A stretch of DNA of 44,610 nt, taken from positions 1-44,610 of the forward strand of contig NZ_CP085877.1 in NCBI RefSeq assembly GCF_013284245.2. Direction: 5' to 3'. Source of the DNA: Brevibacillus sp. DP1.3A. Lineage in GTDB: Bacteria > Bacillota > Bacilli > Brevibacillales > Brevibacillaceae. Positions 11,596 to 19,605 of this stretch are shown here, piece by piece. Every line of letters begins with the position of its first letter. Position 1 is the stretch's first letter. The notes below the pieces were generated by a model that had not been told where the DNA came from, did no database searches, and saw only the letters and a program-made list of their open reading frames with translations. The translations under genes were made by a program, and so were the position numbers.

Positions 11596-12576
11596 ATGGC
11601 CTCATATCGGCAACTACAGACATCCTTCTGGCAGGACACATTCGTTCTTGACCTTACTCCAGAAGAGAAGTACTTTTTCATCTACCTCATGACCAACTCG
11701 AAAACAACACAGTGTGGCATTTACGAACTACCGAAGCGGATTGCGGAAACAGAGACTGGTTACAACCGAGAAACGGTAGAAAAACTCCTTAAGCGCTTTG
11801 AAGAGTATGGGAAAATTCGTTACTCCGAAGTCACAAAAGAAATTATGATTCTCAACTGGATCAAGTACAACTGGATCAACAGTCCGAAAGTTAAAGCATG
11901 CATTAAAAAGGAACTAAAAAAGGTGAAAAACCGTGAGTTTGTAGACTCTTTCCTCGATCAGTGCGATAGGTACGGATATCATATCGATACCCTATCAATA
12001 GACTTGGGGGAAGAAGAAGAAAAAGAAAAAGAAGAAGAACAAGAAGTAGAAGAAAAAAAAGAACAAGAACAAGAAGAAAAGCATGCGCAAGCGAATGATG
12101 ATAATCCATTTCTCGTTTACCAGAAAGAAATTGGGGTTGTATCTCCCTTAATCGCAGAAGACATTTCGAAATGGATTGATGAGAACACATTCGACGAAGC
12201 AAAACAGATCATCATTGAGGCTATAAAGATCGCAGTAATTAGTGGTGTTCCTAAGTGGAAATACGCCACCAAAATTTTAGAAGATTGGGCAAGACGCGGG
12301 CTTCGTACTCTTCAAGAAGTAAAAGCATATCAGGTTGAGTTTGACAATAAACGTTCTCAAAACAGTAACTCTTCCGGAAACCCTGGCGGGAGAACAATCC
12401 TCAAAGACAGCTTGCCAGAGGGCGTACAGTGGCAGCTGGAGCAAGAAAAGAAACAGACGAGCAATCCACCTTCAGATGCAAAAAGCATCGCGGACTTTCC
12501 TGACCTTCAGAAGCGGTTAACAGAAATGCGACGAAAGAGGGGATCCAGTGATGAATCACCCAACGATCCACGCTAA
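11596..12576 (+). CDS. DnaD-like phage replication initiator
   Basis: 326 aa from ATG 11596 (AAAGGAG eight bases before). Residues 1-110 are a winged helix typical of phage DnaD/Lin1244-like proteins (FWQDTFVLDLTPEEKYFFIY, then RETVEKLLKRFEEYGKIRYS). Residues 140-170 are a Glu/Lys-rich coiled linker. Residues about 175-255 form the DnaD DnaB-like C-terminal domain, ending in the YATKILEDWARRGL signature. The tail repeats two features of Rep at 4304: LPEGVQWQLEQ and a KSIADFPDLQKRL stretch. It should open the lytic origin and load host helicase. No DnaC-type loader is seen. Confidence 0.85.
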   Translation: MASYRQLQTSFWQDTFVLDLTPEEKYFFIYLMTNSKTTQCGIYELPKRIAETETGYNRETVEKLLKRFEEYGKIRYSEVTKEIMILNWIKYNWINSPKVKACIKKELKKVKNREFVDSFLDQCDRYGYHIDTLSIDLGEEEEKEKEEEQEVEEKKEQEQEEKHAQANDDNPFLVYQKEIGVVSPLIAEDISKWIDENTFDEAKQIIIEAIKIAVISGVPKWKYATKILEDWARRGLRTLQEVKAYQVEFDNKRSQNSNSSGNPGGRTILKDSLPEGVQWQLEQEKKQTSNPPSDAKSIADFPDLQKRLTEMRRKRGSSDESPNDPR

Positions 12577-13027
12577 TCGTGGACAAGCATTTGAAAAGGC
12601 GCTGAACACCACGCACAGCCAGTACAAAGAAAAGCGGATCGCGCTTATTGATAAAACCTCGGGAACCAGCCATATCGGAACGTATAAGGGGAGAGCCCTT
12701 TACTTCGAAGCGATAAGCACAAGGGAACGAACGCGATTCGATCTGTCGAACATCGATAAGACACAGTACGAACGCATGGAAGAAGCGCAATCGCATGGCG
12801 CTATCTGCTTTGTCCTAATCGACTTCGCCGTTTTTCATGAAGTGATGTTTGTACCATTCTCAACGTTTCAGATTAACAGGCTTCATGCAAGCACAGGCGG
12901 CCAGGGCAGCATCCCCAAAGATGATTTTGAACATTACGGATACGTTGTTCAAAAGACTAAGAGAGCGCGACTTGATTACCTGCTGCTGGTAGACATGATG
13001 ATCAACGCAAAGCCGGTAGCCATATGA
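12551..13027 (+). CDS. recU: RecU-family Holliday junction resolvase with altered active-site region
   Basis: 158 aa; ATG 12551 lies inside the end of the previous gene. RecU features are clear: NRGQAFEKALN near residue 9, YKGRALYFEAISTRERTRFD near residue 45-65 and HGAICFVLIDF near residue 83. In cellular RecU the middle motif reads D-F-E-A-K; here the Asp is Tyr and the Lys is Ile, so the usual metal and catalytic residues seem partly lost or moved. RecU cuts four-way junctions and phages use such enzymes to resolve concatemers before packaging. The family call is firm; catalytic activity is not. Confidence 0.8.
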   Translation: MNHPTIHANRGQAFEKALNTTHSQYKEKRIALIDKTSGTSHIGTYKGRALYFEAISTRERTRFDLSNIDKTQYERMEEAQSHGAICFVLIDFAVFHEVMFVPFSTFQINRLHASTGGQGSIPKDDFEHYGYVVQKTKRARLDYLLLVDMMINAKPVAI

Positions 13028-13344
13028 GCGAGGGGGTAGCGGGCTGGATTAAAAAGCAGTACATGTCACGAGAGCGGTTAAATACATACATCGCTTGCGA
13101 GGACTACGACTTCACTTGGGATTTATCAGAGGTCCAACGGTTCCGCGATCTGTGGCGCGAAGGACATTCAATCATCGAAATTGCAAAAGAGCTGGGAAGA
13201 CTCCAAATTGAAGTGGCGATATTGGCACTTGATCAGGGAGAACAGACCCGAATCCATCCAAGGTTCGGCGGAGTGTTCGGAAATTCAATCGAAAGGGCAG
13301 ATGAAAGTCATTCGGGAAGAGATGAAAACCAAATAATCACGTAG
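13024..13344 (+). CDS. 106-aa HTH-like phage protein
   Basis: Begins in an ATGA overlap with the RecU-like gene. Residues 35-75 (VQRFRDLWREGHSIIEIAKE then LQIEVAILALDQG) look like a helix-turn-helix of the kind found in phage genes next to recombination functions. The C-terminus is low complexity. Role unknown. Confidence 0.6.
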   Translation: MSEGVAGWIKKQYMSRERLNTYIACEDYDFTWDLSEVQRFRDLWREGHSIIEIAKELGRLQIEVAILALDQGEQTRIHPRFGGVFGNSIERADESHSGRDENQIIT

Positions 13345-13419
13345 AGCTTTTCCTGACCATTCCATGTGATCGCGCTCAATACCAAACTATCGCACGCTAC
13401 CAGGAAGAGGGGGAGTAGT

Positions 13420-13962
13420 ATGAACTTTGTAGAGCCAATTCGAGACAAAGAAAAACTCGATGAACTGAAAGCACTTTTGAAGAAGCAATCAGCACGCAAC
13501 GGTTTTCTTCTGAACTTTGGCGTTAACACTGGGCTACGTATCTCCGACATTTTGCCACTGAAGGTATCTGATGTGCGCGGGAAAACACATCTTGTCATCA
13601 CAGAGAAGAAGACAGGTAAGGCGAAGCGGTTCAAGATTAACCAGGCGCTGCGGGCGGCGATTCAAAGCTATATCGAGGATATGGACGATGATGACTTCTT
13701 GTTTGCTTCAGAAAAGCGCCCTAAACCAATCACAAGGGTACGCGCTTATCAAATATTGAACGGCGGAGCTCGCAAGATCGGACTAAGCGAGATCGGGACG
13801 CATTCACTTCGTAAAAGCTTCGGGTATCACTTTTATCAGCGCACGCGGGATATTGCTACGCTGCAGATGATCTTTAACCACAGCCATCCAGCAATCACGC
13901 TGAAATACATCGGGATCACTCAGGACCTGATTGACAAGGCTATAGAGGACTTCAGCTTGTAG
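13420..13962 (+). CDS. Tyrosine recombinase, compact 180-aa type (paralogue 1)
   Basis: ATG 13420 after GAGGGGGAG. A catalytic domain almost without the N-terminal core-binding domain. Visible residues: Arg in TGLRISDIL (about 46), Lys in the beta-hairpin (KKTGKAKRF), H-x-x-R in THSLRKSFGY, His in FNHSHP and Tyr in LKYIG near residue 167. It is the same length and of the same type as the protein at 22516. With a plasmid lifestyle its likely job is multimer resolution or concatemer processing, though integration cannot be excluded. Confidence 0.85.
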   Translation: MNFVEPIRDKEKLDELKALLKKQSARNGFLLNFGVNTGLRISDILPLKVSDVRGKTHLVITEKKTGKAKRFKINQALRAAIQSYIEDMDDDDFLFASEKRPKPITRVRAYQILNGGARKIGLSEIGTHSLRKSFGYHFYQRTRDIATLQMIFNHSHPAITLKYIGITQDLIDKAIEDFSL

Positions 13963-14001
13963 GTTACACAAGCTCAATTATGTAAAACAGGGGGTAACTC
14001 C

Positions 14002-14274
14002 ATGATTTTAATAAGTCAGGCTGGGCTTCAGGTGGAGGTACTAGATTTCGATAACCTTGGTCGTATGAAATTTCATCCAGACTATCACGATAACCACGGA
14101 AAACGATTTGAAGAAGAGGAACTTTGTTACCTTGCCAAGTTTTATAAACACGATGGGCGTAGAGCGATGTCCATGGCACTTGGTCGACCGGAGCTGACTG
14201 TACAAAAAAAGTACCTGGAGCTACAGAAGGCAGGGAGACTCCCTTATTACAAAAGCTTGGACTATTACGTTTGA
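14002..14274 (+). CDS. 90-aa protein with an HTH-like half
   Basis: GGGGGT lies nine bases before ATG 14002. Residues 40-80 (EEELCYLAKFYKHDGRRAMS then LTVQKKYLELQKAG) look like a Myb/SANT- or HTH-type DNA-binding unit that many Bacillales phages carry. It follows the recombinase on the same strand. Confidence 0.6.
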   Translation: MILISQAGLQVEVLDFDNLGRMKFHPDYHDNHGKRFEEEELCYLAKFYKHDGRRAMSMALGRPELTVQKKYLELQKAGRLPYYKSLDYYV

Positions 14275-14313
14275 TGGTGGATACACAATGCTCAAAGAGT
14301 GAAGGAGGCTATA

Positions 14314-14610
14314 ATGGGAAATTTGAGTCGAGAAGAGGTAATAGCTTTTTTAGCTATAGCTCGTCCTGATATGTCAGAGAAAGACTGGAAGGCGGCCGAT
14401 CTGATTACGGTCCTGTCTTGGGCAATACCATACTATAATGCCTGGCTAGAGAATGGAATTATCAAAAAGCCAGTTAATAAGCACCATGACGGCCGCCATT
14501 TATTTGAATGCAAAAGCTGCTCTAAACAAATGTGGCTGACAATGGATACTTTCTTGAAGGGATACCTTTCAGGCGAGTGCTTGGATTGTCATTCTGGCCA
14601 GAATCAATGA
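14314..14610 (+). CDS. 98-aa zinc-ribbon protein
   Basis: ATG 14314 after AAGGAGG. Residues 1-60 are helical; the C-terminal 40 residues contain CKSC and CLDC pairs about 20 residues apart, one zinc ribbon. Unknown function. Confidence 0.6.
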   Translation: MGNLSREEVIAFLAIARPDMSEKDWKAADLITVLSWAIPYYNAWLENGIIKKPVNKHHDGRHLFECKSCSKQMWLTMDTFLKGYLSGECLDCHSGQNQ

Positions 14611-14632
14611 CTTAACAAATTGTGTACTAAGA

Positions 14633-14803
14633 TTAATCACGGGTTTTAGGGAATTTCACCAAAACAACTATCATAAATGTTGCGATTGGGCCAAGTAAAA
14701 GTGAGATGAAAAACCAAACAAGTCCACTTAGATTTTTGCTCTGAGCCAAACCGGCATTAATAAGAGCTAAAGTCCCCCATCCAATTGCATATCCATTTTC
14801 CAC
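14633..14803 (-). CDS. Small two-helix membrane protein
   Basis: GTG 14803 with AAAAGGTG upstream; 56 aa. Two hydrophobic segments (GWGTLALINAGLA and LVWFFISLLLGPIATFMIVV) and a basic end (KFPKTRD) place it in the membrane with the tail inside. It is the only minus-strand gene in this stretch, which suggests an independently expressed accessory gene. Confidence 0.55.
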   Translation of the reverse strand: MENGYAIGWGTLALINAGLAQSKNLSGLVWFFISLLLGPIATFMIVVLVKFPKTRD

Positions 14804-14900
14804 TTTAACACACACCTTTTACAAATAATTACCAAATACATTACCGTCAACAAATCAATTGGTCAATCAGATTTAACAAAATAGTTAGGGAGGAAAGACA

Positions 14901-15533
14901 ATGAATAGACAAGCAATCTTGGACGTTTTGAACAGTCTGAAAGTAGTTGATATGAACGGTGGCGATGATGCGTACCTTCTCGTTGACAATAGCGAGGAAG
15001 TTCGTCAAAAGCTCAATGCTGTTGGTGTAACTGAAGATGTAATCCAAAGATATGGCGACGATGATTCGTTTTGTGTACTTGCCTTAGCGTTTGGTGAGAA
15101 ATACGCAGATGGATATGAAAAAGGAAAGTTCGTCTTGTGGGGACCAATTGACGACGAGTTCCGCGACAGAGTTTTGAACGGAGAAGGAACCGCAATGGAT
15201 GCAGAACGATTGCTCAGGGCGCTGGAACCGGAGGTATTTGGAAAAACCGAGCACTGGATTGTCTGGGATAACGAAGATGGTCTGATCGGAACATACGAGT
15301 CTTACGATGATGCGTTAAAGGATTACGAAAATGCAAAGTCTGCTGTCGAACGTTATGTAAGAGAAGAGGGTGAGTTTTCAACAGATGAAGAAGTTATAAT
15401 TGCAAAAATCCAAAAGCACTTCTACTCTCACGATACAGAAAAAGCAGTTATGAAATACGATGAGGACGACAATGAGGTCCCGACCGGAGACACCTATTGG
15501 GATTTCACAGAGGACGACTATACAAAACGGTAA
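14901..15533 (+). CDS. Acidic 210-aa protein of unknown function
   Basis: ATG 14901, GGGAGG nine bases before. Very acidic, with DDSF, DDEF and DEDDNE runs; such composition is seen in DNA-mimic and antirestriction proteins, but no specific family is recognised. It begins a long run of plus-strand early genes each with its own ribosome site. Confidence 0.65.
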   Translation: MNRQAILDVLNSLKVVDMNGGDDAYLLVDNSEEVRQKLNAVGVTEDVIQRYGDDDSFCVLALAFGEKYADGYEKGKFVLWGPIDDEFRDRVLNGEGTAMDAERLLRALEPEVFGKTEHWIVWDNEDGLIGTYESYDDALKDYENAKSAVERYVREEGEFSTDEEVIIAKIQKHFYSHDTEKAVMKYDEDDNEVPTGDTYWDFTEDDYTKR

Positions 15534-15561
15534 CTTTGAAAAATAGGAAGGGGAATGGGAA

Positions 15562-15885
15562 ATGGTTGATTATGAAAAATCTTTGTTCTGGTCAGAAGAT
15601 GGCGAGAAAGTATATGGATTGGCAAGTCAATTCAAAGATAAAGAAGACTTCGCAATTCATGTGAAAAATAACTACGAAGACGGACAATGCATCGTTAGAA
15701 ACATAAAGAAAGAGCCGTGCCTTTATTCGGAAGAAGGGATTCAAGCAGATACGATCATACCGTTTTCACTGTTGGATATCGTTATCGACAATTATTACAC
15801 AGCAACTGTTTTGCCAATCGAAGAAGAAGCTTGCACCTGCAATGAAAACGAATGCTGCCCGGAGTGCGATCCAGACGAGAACTAA
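15562..15885 (+). CDS. Acidic 107-aa protein with a Cys-rich tail
   Basis: GGAAGGGGAATGGGAA precedes ATG 15562. The last 20 residues contain five cysteines (CTCNENECCPEC), a probable metal site. Unknown function. Confidence 0.6.
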   Translation: MVDYEKSLFWSEDGEKVYGLASQFKDKEDFAIHVKNNYEDGQCIVRNIKKEPCLYSEEGIQADTIIPFSLLDIVIDNYYTATVLPIEEEACTCNENECCPECDPDEN

Positions 15886-15920
15886 ACAAAACACACGATT
15901 TGTAAAACAAGGAGGAATTA

Positions 15921-16235
15921 ATGGTGCATATTTCAATGGGCAAGGGCGATGTTGCGGTGATGTTTTGTTCGGATAGAGAAGATAGACAGCACAACGGAAT
16001 CTCTTTCGTGAAGCGCGCGATTGAATATCCAGTTGCTGTCGATATGGACTGCGATTTATCGGACGAAGAGATCGAGAAAGGAACACTGGGACACATCACG
16101 TTCAGTAATCCAAAGTCGATTGACGCAGTGATTACGCAGCTTCTCAGGCTGAAAGAAAAAATGCACGAAAAACGTGTCCCCATTTGCTCAGATTGCGGGC
16201 ATAGTCGAAATGTTTGCAGTGAGTGCGCGGAGTAG
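15921..16235 (+). CDS. 104-aa protein with a C-terminal zinc ribbon
   Basis: AAGGAGG before ATG 15921. The tail has CSDCGHSRNVCSEC, a tight four-Cys zinc knuckle. The rest is a soluble alpha/beta stretch. Unknown function. Confidence 0.6.
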   Translation: MVHISMGKGDVAVMFCSDREDRQHNGISFVKRAIEYPVAVDMDCDLSDEEIEKGTLGHITFSNPKSIDAVITQLLRLKEKMHEKRVPICSDCGHSRNVCSECAE

Positions 16236-16276
16236 TTTACAAACCAATCGATGTGATAAATCACCATTTTGATAAC

Positions 16277-16698
16277 GGTAACTAAAATCATTTACAAAAC
16301 TACCGATTTGATTGTATGATAATGGTAACCAAAATCAAAGTGGAGTGATAATCATGTCTAAACGTGGCGGCAAGCGAGAAGGATCAGGACGGAAAAAGGT
16401 CGGGGTCATGCGGAAGGTATCGGTTAATATGCCTCAAGAGTTTTGGGACTACGCAGATGGGTTCGGTTCTTTTACAGAGTGCATTAGTCATCTCTGGGAA
16501 AAAGTTAATGGTAACCAAAATCAAACGTTAGATTCTAGTAACCAATATCAAGCAGAAGATAATAGTAACCAGAATCAATTGGATGAAAACAGTAACCAAA
16601 TTCATATAGAGTCAACAGGCAACCAAAATCAAGCTTTAGAAATAAGAAACCAAAATCAACCAAATGAAATTGGTAACCAATATCTACCGACTGATTCT
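16277..16698. repeat. Iteron-like repeats: two upstream copies and seven 27-bp tandem copies inside the next gene
   Basis: The 15-bp core is RGTAACCAAAATCAA. Non-coding copies lie at 16277-16291 and 16324-16338. In the gene, copies begin at 16510, 16537, 16564, 16591, 16618, 16645 and 16672, exactly 27 bp apart: 15 conserved bases plus 12 variable ones. In protein this reads as xNQxQ every nine residues. Because the core also occurs outside the coding region, and synonymous alternatives for Asn are not used in the first codon, selection seems to act on DNA. Iterons within an initiator gene are known from lambda O. Confidence 0.75.
16291..16320 (+). promoter_or_regulatory. Promoter between the two non-coding repeat copies
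   Basis: TTTACA (16291-16296), 18-bp spacer, TATGAT (16315-16320). It is flanked by repeat copies at 16277 and 16324, so a protein bound there would cover the promoter and could autoregulate the gene. Confidence 0.6.
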
Positions 16699-16983
16699 GA
16701 GAAAAGGAAGATTACGAAAGAATCAAAGTACATCTTCGATGTGATTGATTGGTATTCCGACCCAACTCCAGTCGTCGTAGGTAAGTTTGAGAGCATCGGA
16801 TCAAATCTAGCCCCATATCTGTATGAAAAACTGCTCACTAGGAAGTTTGAAGAAAAGCACTTAGCTGCTATTCATGAGTCGTGGACACAGTACAGAACTA
16901 AGCAGCAGAAGTTGGAAGAGTTTAGAAGACAGCAAGACGAGGAGCGCCAAGCGATAAAAGAACGGCTGCGGAACAGAAAGTAA
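16354..16983 (+). CDS. Repeat-containing DNA-binding protein, candidate lytic replication initiator
   Basis: 209 aa from ATG 16354 (GGAGTGA before). Residues 1-50 are basic then RHH/HTH-like (MSKRGGKREGSGRKKVGVMR, then VSVNMPQEFWDYADGFGSFT). Residues about 53-115 are seven 9-residue repeats with the xNQxQ core encoded by the iteron array. Residues 120-209 contain a folded part (FDVIDWYSDPTPVVVGKFES) and a C-terminal coiled coil (EEFRRQQDEERQAIKERLRN). The arrangement suggests a protein that binds repeats within its own gene, to start replication or to regulate itself. Neither activity is proven. Confidence 0.6.
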   Translation: MSKRGGKREGSGRKKVGVMRKVSVNMPQEFWDYADGFGSFTECISHLWEKVNGNQNQTLDSSNQYQAEDNSNQNQLDENSNQIHIESTGNQNQALEIRNQNQPNEIGNQYLPTDSEKRKITKESKYIFDVIDWYSDPTPVVVGKFESIGSNLAPYLYEKLLTRKFEEKHLAAIHESWTQYRTKQQKLEEFRRQQDEERQAIKERLRNRK

Positions 16984-17020
16984 TTTAACACTTCATTACT
17001 TTTGATAAGGAGTGAATTAG

Positions 17021-17191
17021 ATGGGTATTAATGACTTTGAGATCGGGGATACAGTCGAAGTGATTAGCACAAGCCATGGGAAGCTGTATGGAAAAACAGG
17101 TGAGATAATCGGCAAAAGAAATGACTCGCTGCGACTTTCATTCAACAGTGGAGAGTACGAAACTTGGATGCCTGTTGAGGACGTTTCATAA
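17021..17191 (+). CDS. 56-aa KOW/SH3-like protein
   Basis: AAGGAGTGA before ATG 17021. The FEIGDTVEVISTSHGKLYGK pattern, followed by TGEIIGKRND, is a small KOW-like beta barrel. Similar in style to the protein at the left edge. Unknown function. Confidence 0.6.
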   Translation: MGINDFEIGDTVEVISTSHGKLYGKTGEIIGKRNDSLRLSFNSGEYETWMPVEDVS

Positions 17192-17260
17192 GTAAATACA
17201 CCACTCCTGCAACTTGAAGGAGCGTTTCAACATTACGTTTGTACCCAGGGAGGGAAAGAG

Positions 17261-17725
17261 GTGGCAGCAGATCGATTAATTGTAACGGTTAAATCTGAAT
17301 TCCGACTCTTTCGTCAACCACACAAGGTTGGGGACGTAATTCGGGTAAGGGAAATAGACTTGCTGGTTATCGGAATTGAACGTTTTGACCTTTGGGGCTC
17401 CACATTAACAATTTGGTACACATGCCAAGACCTATCCCAAACTGACTTCATCTCAAAGAAAAATGCATATAAACAGCCGCGCGAATCAGTGTTTGAAGTA
17501 ATCCTAAAGCATGACAGCGACCTTATAAAGTCCGTTGTGTTAGGTGTCACTCAATGGCACAAGGGACAGTTATACAAGCTGGTCGAGTACACTGATATTT
17601 CACTAGTAGGAACGGACATTAGGATTTGCTGCATAGGCCGTCCAATTCACCCGGTAGATCGGAAAGAGGCCAAGGCGAAGCTGTTCTCAGAGCGGCGGAA
17701 GAAGCTGCAACTTGAAATCATGTAG
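17261..17725 (+). CDS. 154-aa protein of unknown function
   Basis: GTG 17261 after AGGGAGGG. Strand-rich, with a basic C-terminal helix (KEAKAKLFSERRKKLQ). No signal, membrane segment or recognised motif. Confidence 0.6.
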   Translation: MAADRLIVTVKSEFRLFRQPHKVGDVIRVREIDLLVIGIERFDLWGSTLTIWYTCQDLSQTDFISKKNAYKQPRESVFEVILKHDSDLIKSVVLGVTQWHKGQLYKLVEYTDISLVGTDIRICCIGRPIHPVDRKEAKAKLFSERRKKLQLEIM

Positions 17726-17781
17726 TGACTTGTCAAAATAGACTCAAATTATTCCGAAAATTATTCCTGGGAGTGTTTTGG

Positions 17782-18258
17782 ATGACGACTTATAACCTGT
17801 TGCTAGTGGAAGATCGGCTTTACATCCATATGGGATGCGACGAACAAGACCCACTTTATCAATACGCATACGATGGGTTACCGAATCGCATCGAGATCGG
17901 GGAAGCAGAGATCGTCGGGACGGTGGAGCTGACACCGGAACAACTGGAGAAAATTCAGGCTGAGTATGAAAACGGCGGCGAATGCGGATGGTGCGGCGAG
18001 ATAGCAAAGAATCTGCGACCGTCACACATGTTCGACTTTGCTCCAGGAAAGAAGATGTGCAAGAACTGCTGGAACCATGATCGTGGAGTTTACTTGGGCA
18101 GCTACGGAGAAGACATTGGACCGTTTGATGAGAAGGACGACAGCAAGCAATGTGTGGCATGCAAGAACTTTATTGATGGTAAAAGACTCCTAAAGCTTGA
18201 TGATGAAAATTTTGAATGCGAAGACTGCGCTCAACACATGAGCGACATGGCTCCATAG
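17782..18258 (+). CDS. 158-aa protein with two zinc sites
   Basis: ATG 17782 with GGGAGTG before. Cys pairs CGWCG (about residue 74), CKNC (about 100), CVAC (about 131) and CEDC (about 151) make two four-Cys zinc sites in the C-terminal half; the first 60 residues resemble a small alpha/beta domain. Unknown role. Confidence 0.65.
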   Translation: MTTYNLLLVEDRLYIHMGCDEQDPLYQYAYDGLPNRIEIGEAEIVGTVELTPEQLEKIQAEYENGGECGWCGEIAKNLRPSHMFDFAPGKKMCKNCWNHDRGVYLGSYGEDIGPFDEKDDSKQCVACKNFIDGKRLLKLDDENFECEDCAQHMSDMAP

Positions 18259-18271
18259 GGAGGGGAATGGC

Positions 18272-18652
18272 ATGATTCACGATCTGAAAACATGGCCCGA
18301 GCATTTTCGCGATGTTCGGGCAGGCATCAAAACCGCCGAGCTGCGGCTGAATGATCGGAACTATCAGCCGGGGGATGTGCTGGTACTTCGCGAGTATGAT
18401 CCACAGGAAGATGAGTATACGGGTGAAGTTGAGACGCGAAGAGTGTCACACATTCTTGCCAGTGATAATTGGCTACAGCCTAACGTGGTAATGATCTCGA
18501 TGAGCGACACAGTATGTAGTTGCTGCTGGGGAACTGGTGAAGATCCATTCCCAGTAAACGATGAGGGGCCACTGGAATTCACTCGATGCGGTCAATGTGA
18601 AGGTACCGGAGAATGGGAAAAGCGAGGGGAACGGGATGCAAGCAGGACGTGA
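18272..18652 (+). CDS. DUF3850 (ASCH/PUA-like) protein with a DnaJ-type zinc tail
   Basis: 126 aa. Residues 1-75 match the DUF3850 pattern: HDLKTWPEHFRDVRAGIKTA, ELRLNDRNYQPGDVLVLREY and a final strand. These small PUA/ASCH-like folds are thought to bind RNA or modified bases. The C-terminus adds CCWGTG and CGQCEGTG, the CxxCxGxG knuckles of DnaJ zinc domains. The combination is unusual. It overlaps the next gene by 17 bp. Confidence 0.75.
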   Translation: MIHDLKTWPEHFRDVRAGIKTAELRLNDRNYQPGDVLVLREYDPQEDEYTGEVETRRVSHILASDNWLQPNVVMISMSDTVCSCCWGTGEDPFPVNDEGPLEFTRCGQCEGTGEWEKRGERDASRT

Positions 18653-19070
18653 GATCAAGTTTCGGGGTAAGGCCATTACAGAAAACGGCATCGAGTGCTT
18701 GCCAAAATGGGTATACGGTAGTCTGATCGTAGCAGACAACGGAGATTGCTTTATTACACAGTGGAAGCGCACAGTTGGGACAGGTTACCAGAGCACTACG
18801 TATCAAGTCATCCCTGAAACTGTTGGACAGTCAATTGGTCTTCGAGATAAGAACGACAAAGATGTTTATGAAGGTGATATCACGGCTGATTGTGTTGAGG
18901 GTTCTTCTATTCGCGGCTATGTAGTTAGGCAAAAAGGCGCTTTCTTCCTCGAAACTGGTCAAAAGTGGGCGCCATACTTACATGTGATTGCCACCAAACA
19001 TAACGAAATTAGCGACTGGGAAGTCATCGGCAACATCTATGAGAACCCTGAGCTGCTATCTGCTGCTTAA
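18636..19070 (+). CDS. YopX-family phage protein
   Basis: 144 aa from ATG 18636 (GAGGGG six bases before). Family features: REIKFRGKAI at the start, KWVYGSLI, TVGQSIGLRDKNDKDVYEGD and the ending SDWEVIGNIYENPELL. YopX proteins are widespread in Firmicute phages and their function is unknown. Confidence 0.9.
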   Translation: MQAGREIKFRGKAITENGIECLPKWVYGSLIVADNGDCFITQWKRTVGTGYQSTTYQVIPETVGQSIGLRDKNDKDVYEGDITADCVEGSSIRGYVVRQKGAFFLETGQKWAPYLHVIATKHNEISDWEVIGNIYENPELLSAA

Positions 19071-19104
19071 CAAAAGAGAAATTGTGATGAGGTGAGCAGA
19101 AGGT

Positions 19105-19332
19105 ATGCACGAGTTCGTAAGATTTTATGATGAAGCGAACAAAGGTGATTGGTACTTAGAAATTTATCATTCGAGCATTATGGATTGGTGCATCAGAATT
19201 GGTTACAAAACAACTCATCATAGGCGCGGAGAAGCCATTATTAATGTTCAAGACTGCGATATGGATTTGGCCTTTGCTAAAGCTCAAGTTGCTTTTAAAG
19301 AGTGGCTACGAGAAAGCGAAGGTGGGTATTAA
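19105..19332 (+). CDS. 75-aa phage protein
   Basis: ATG 19105 with GAGGTGAG about ten bases before. Compact alpha/beta chain with several aromatic residues (GDWYLEIYHSSIMDWCIRIG). Similar proteins occur in early phage regions; function unknown. Confidence 0.55.
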   Translation: MHEFVRFYDEANKGDWYLEIYHSSIMDWCIRIGYKTTHHRRGEAIINVQDCDMDLAFAKAQVAFKEWLRESEGGY

Positions 19333-19368
19333 TTACACTTAAATTGTGAGAAGGCGAGGAACTAATGG

Positions 19369-19569
19369 ATGGATCAACCAAGCGGAAAACTTTCACCAAT
19401 TGAACTACAAATGATACTAGATGACTTTATTAACCGGGCGCCATTCCAAATCAAGTATTTTGTAGAGTCTGCCAAAGTCTATAAAGCAAGGTTCGACTCA
19501 TTGGTAGCAGCTGGTTTTACGGAAGTTCAAGCGTTGGAGATTGTGAAGACCAGAGGTTTGGAATTGTAA
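19369..19569 (+). CDS. 66-aa helical phage protein
   Basis: AAGGCGAGG nine bases before ATG 19369; an ATG at 19365 is in another frame. The tail FDSLVAAGFTEVQALEIVKT resembles a UBA-like three-helix unit. Unknown function. Confidence 0.55.
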   Translation: MDQPSGKLSPIELQMILDDFINRAPFQIKYFVESAKVYKARFDSLVAAGFTEVQALEIVKTRGLEL

Positions 19570-19605
19570 TAAACACGCTACAAAGTGTGATGAGGGGGGA
19601 TTCAG

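Noticed and set aside
16510..16698. 27-bp repeats as a CRISPR array
   Set aside because: The repeats are short (15-bp core plus 12-bp spacers), in frame with a gene and without cas genes.
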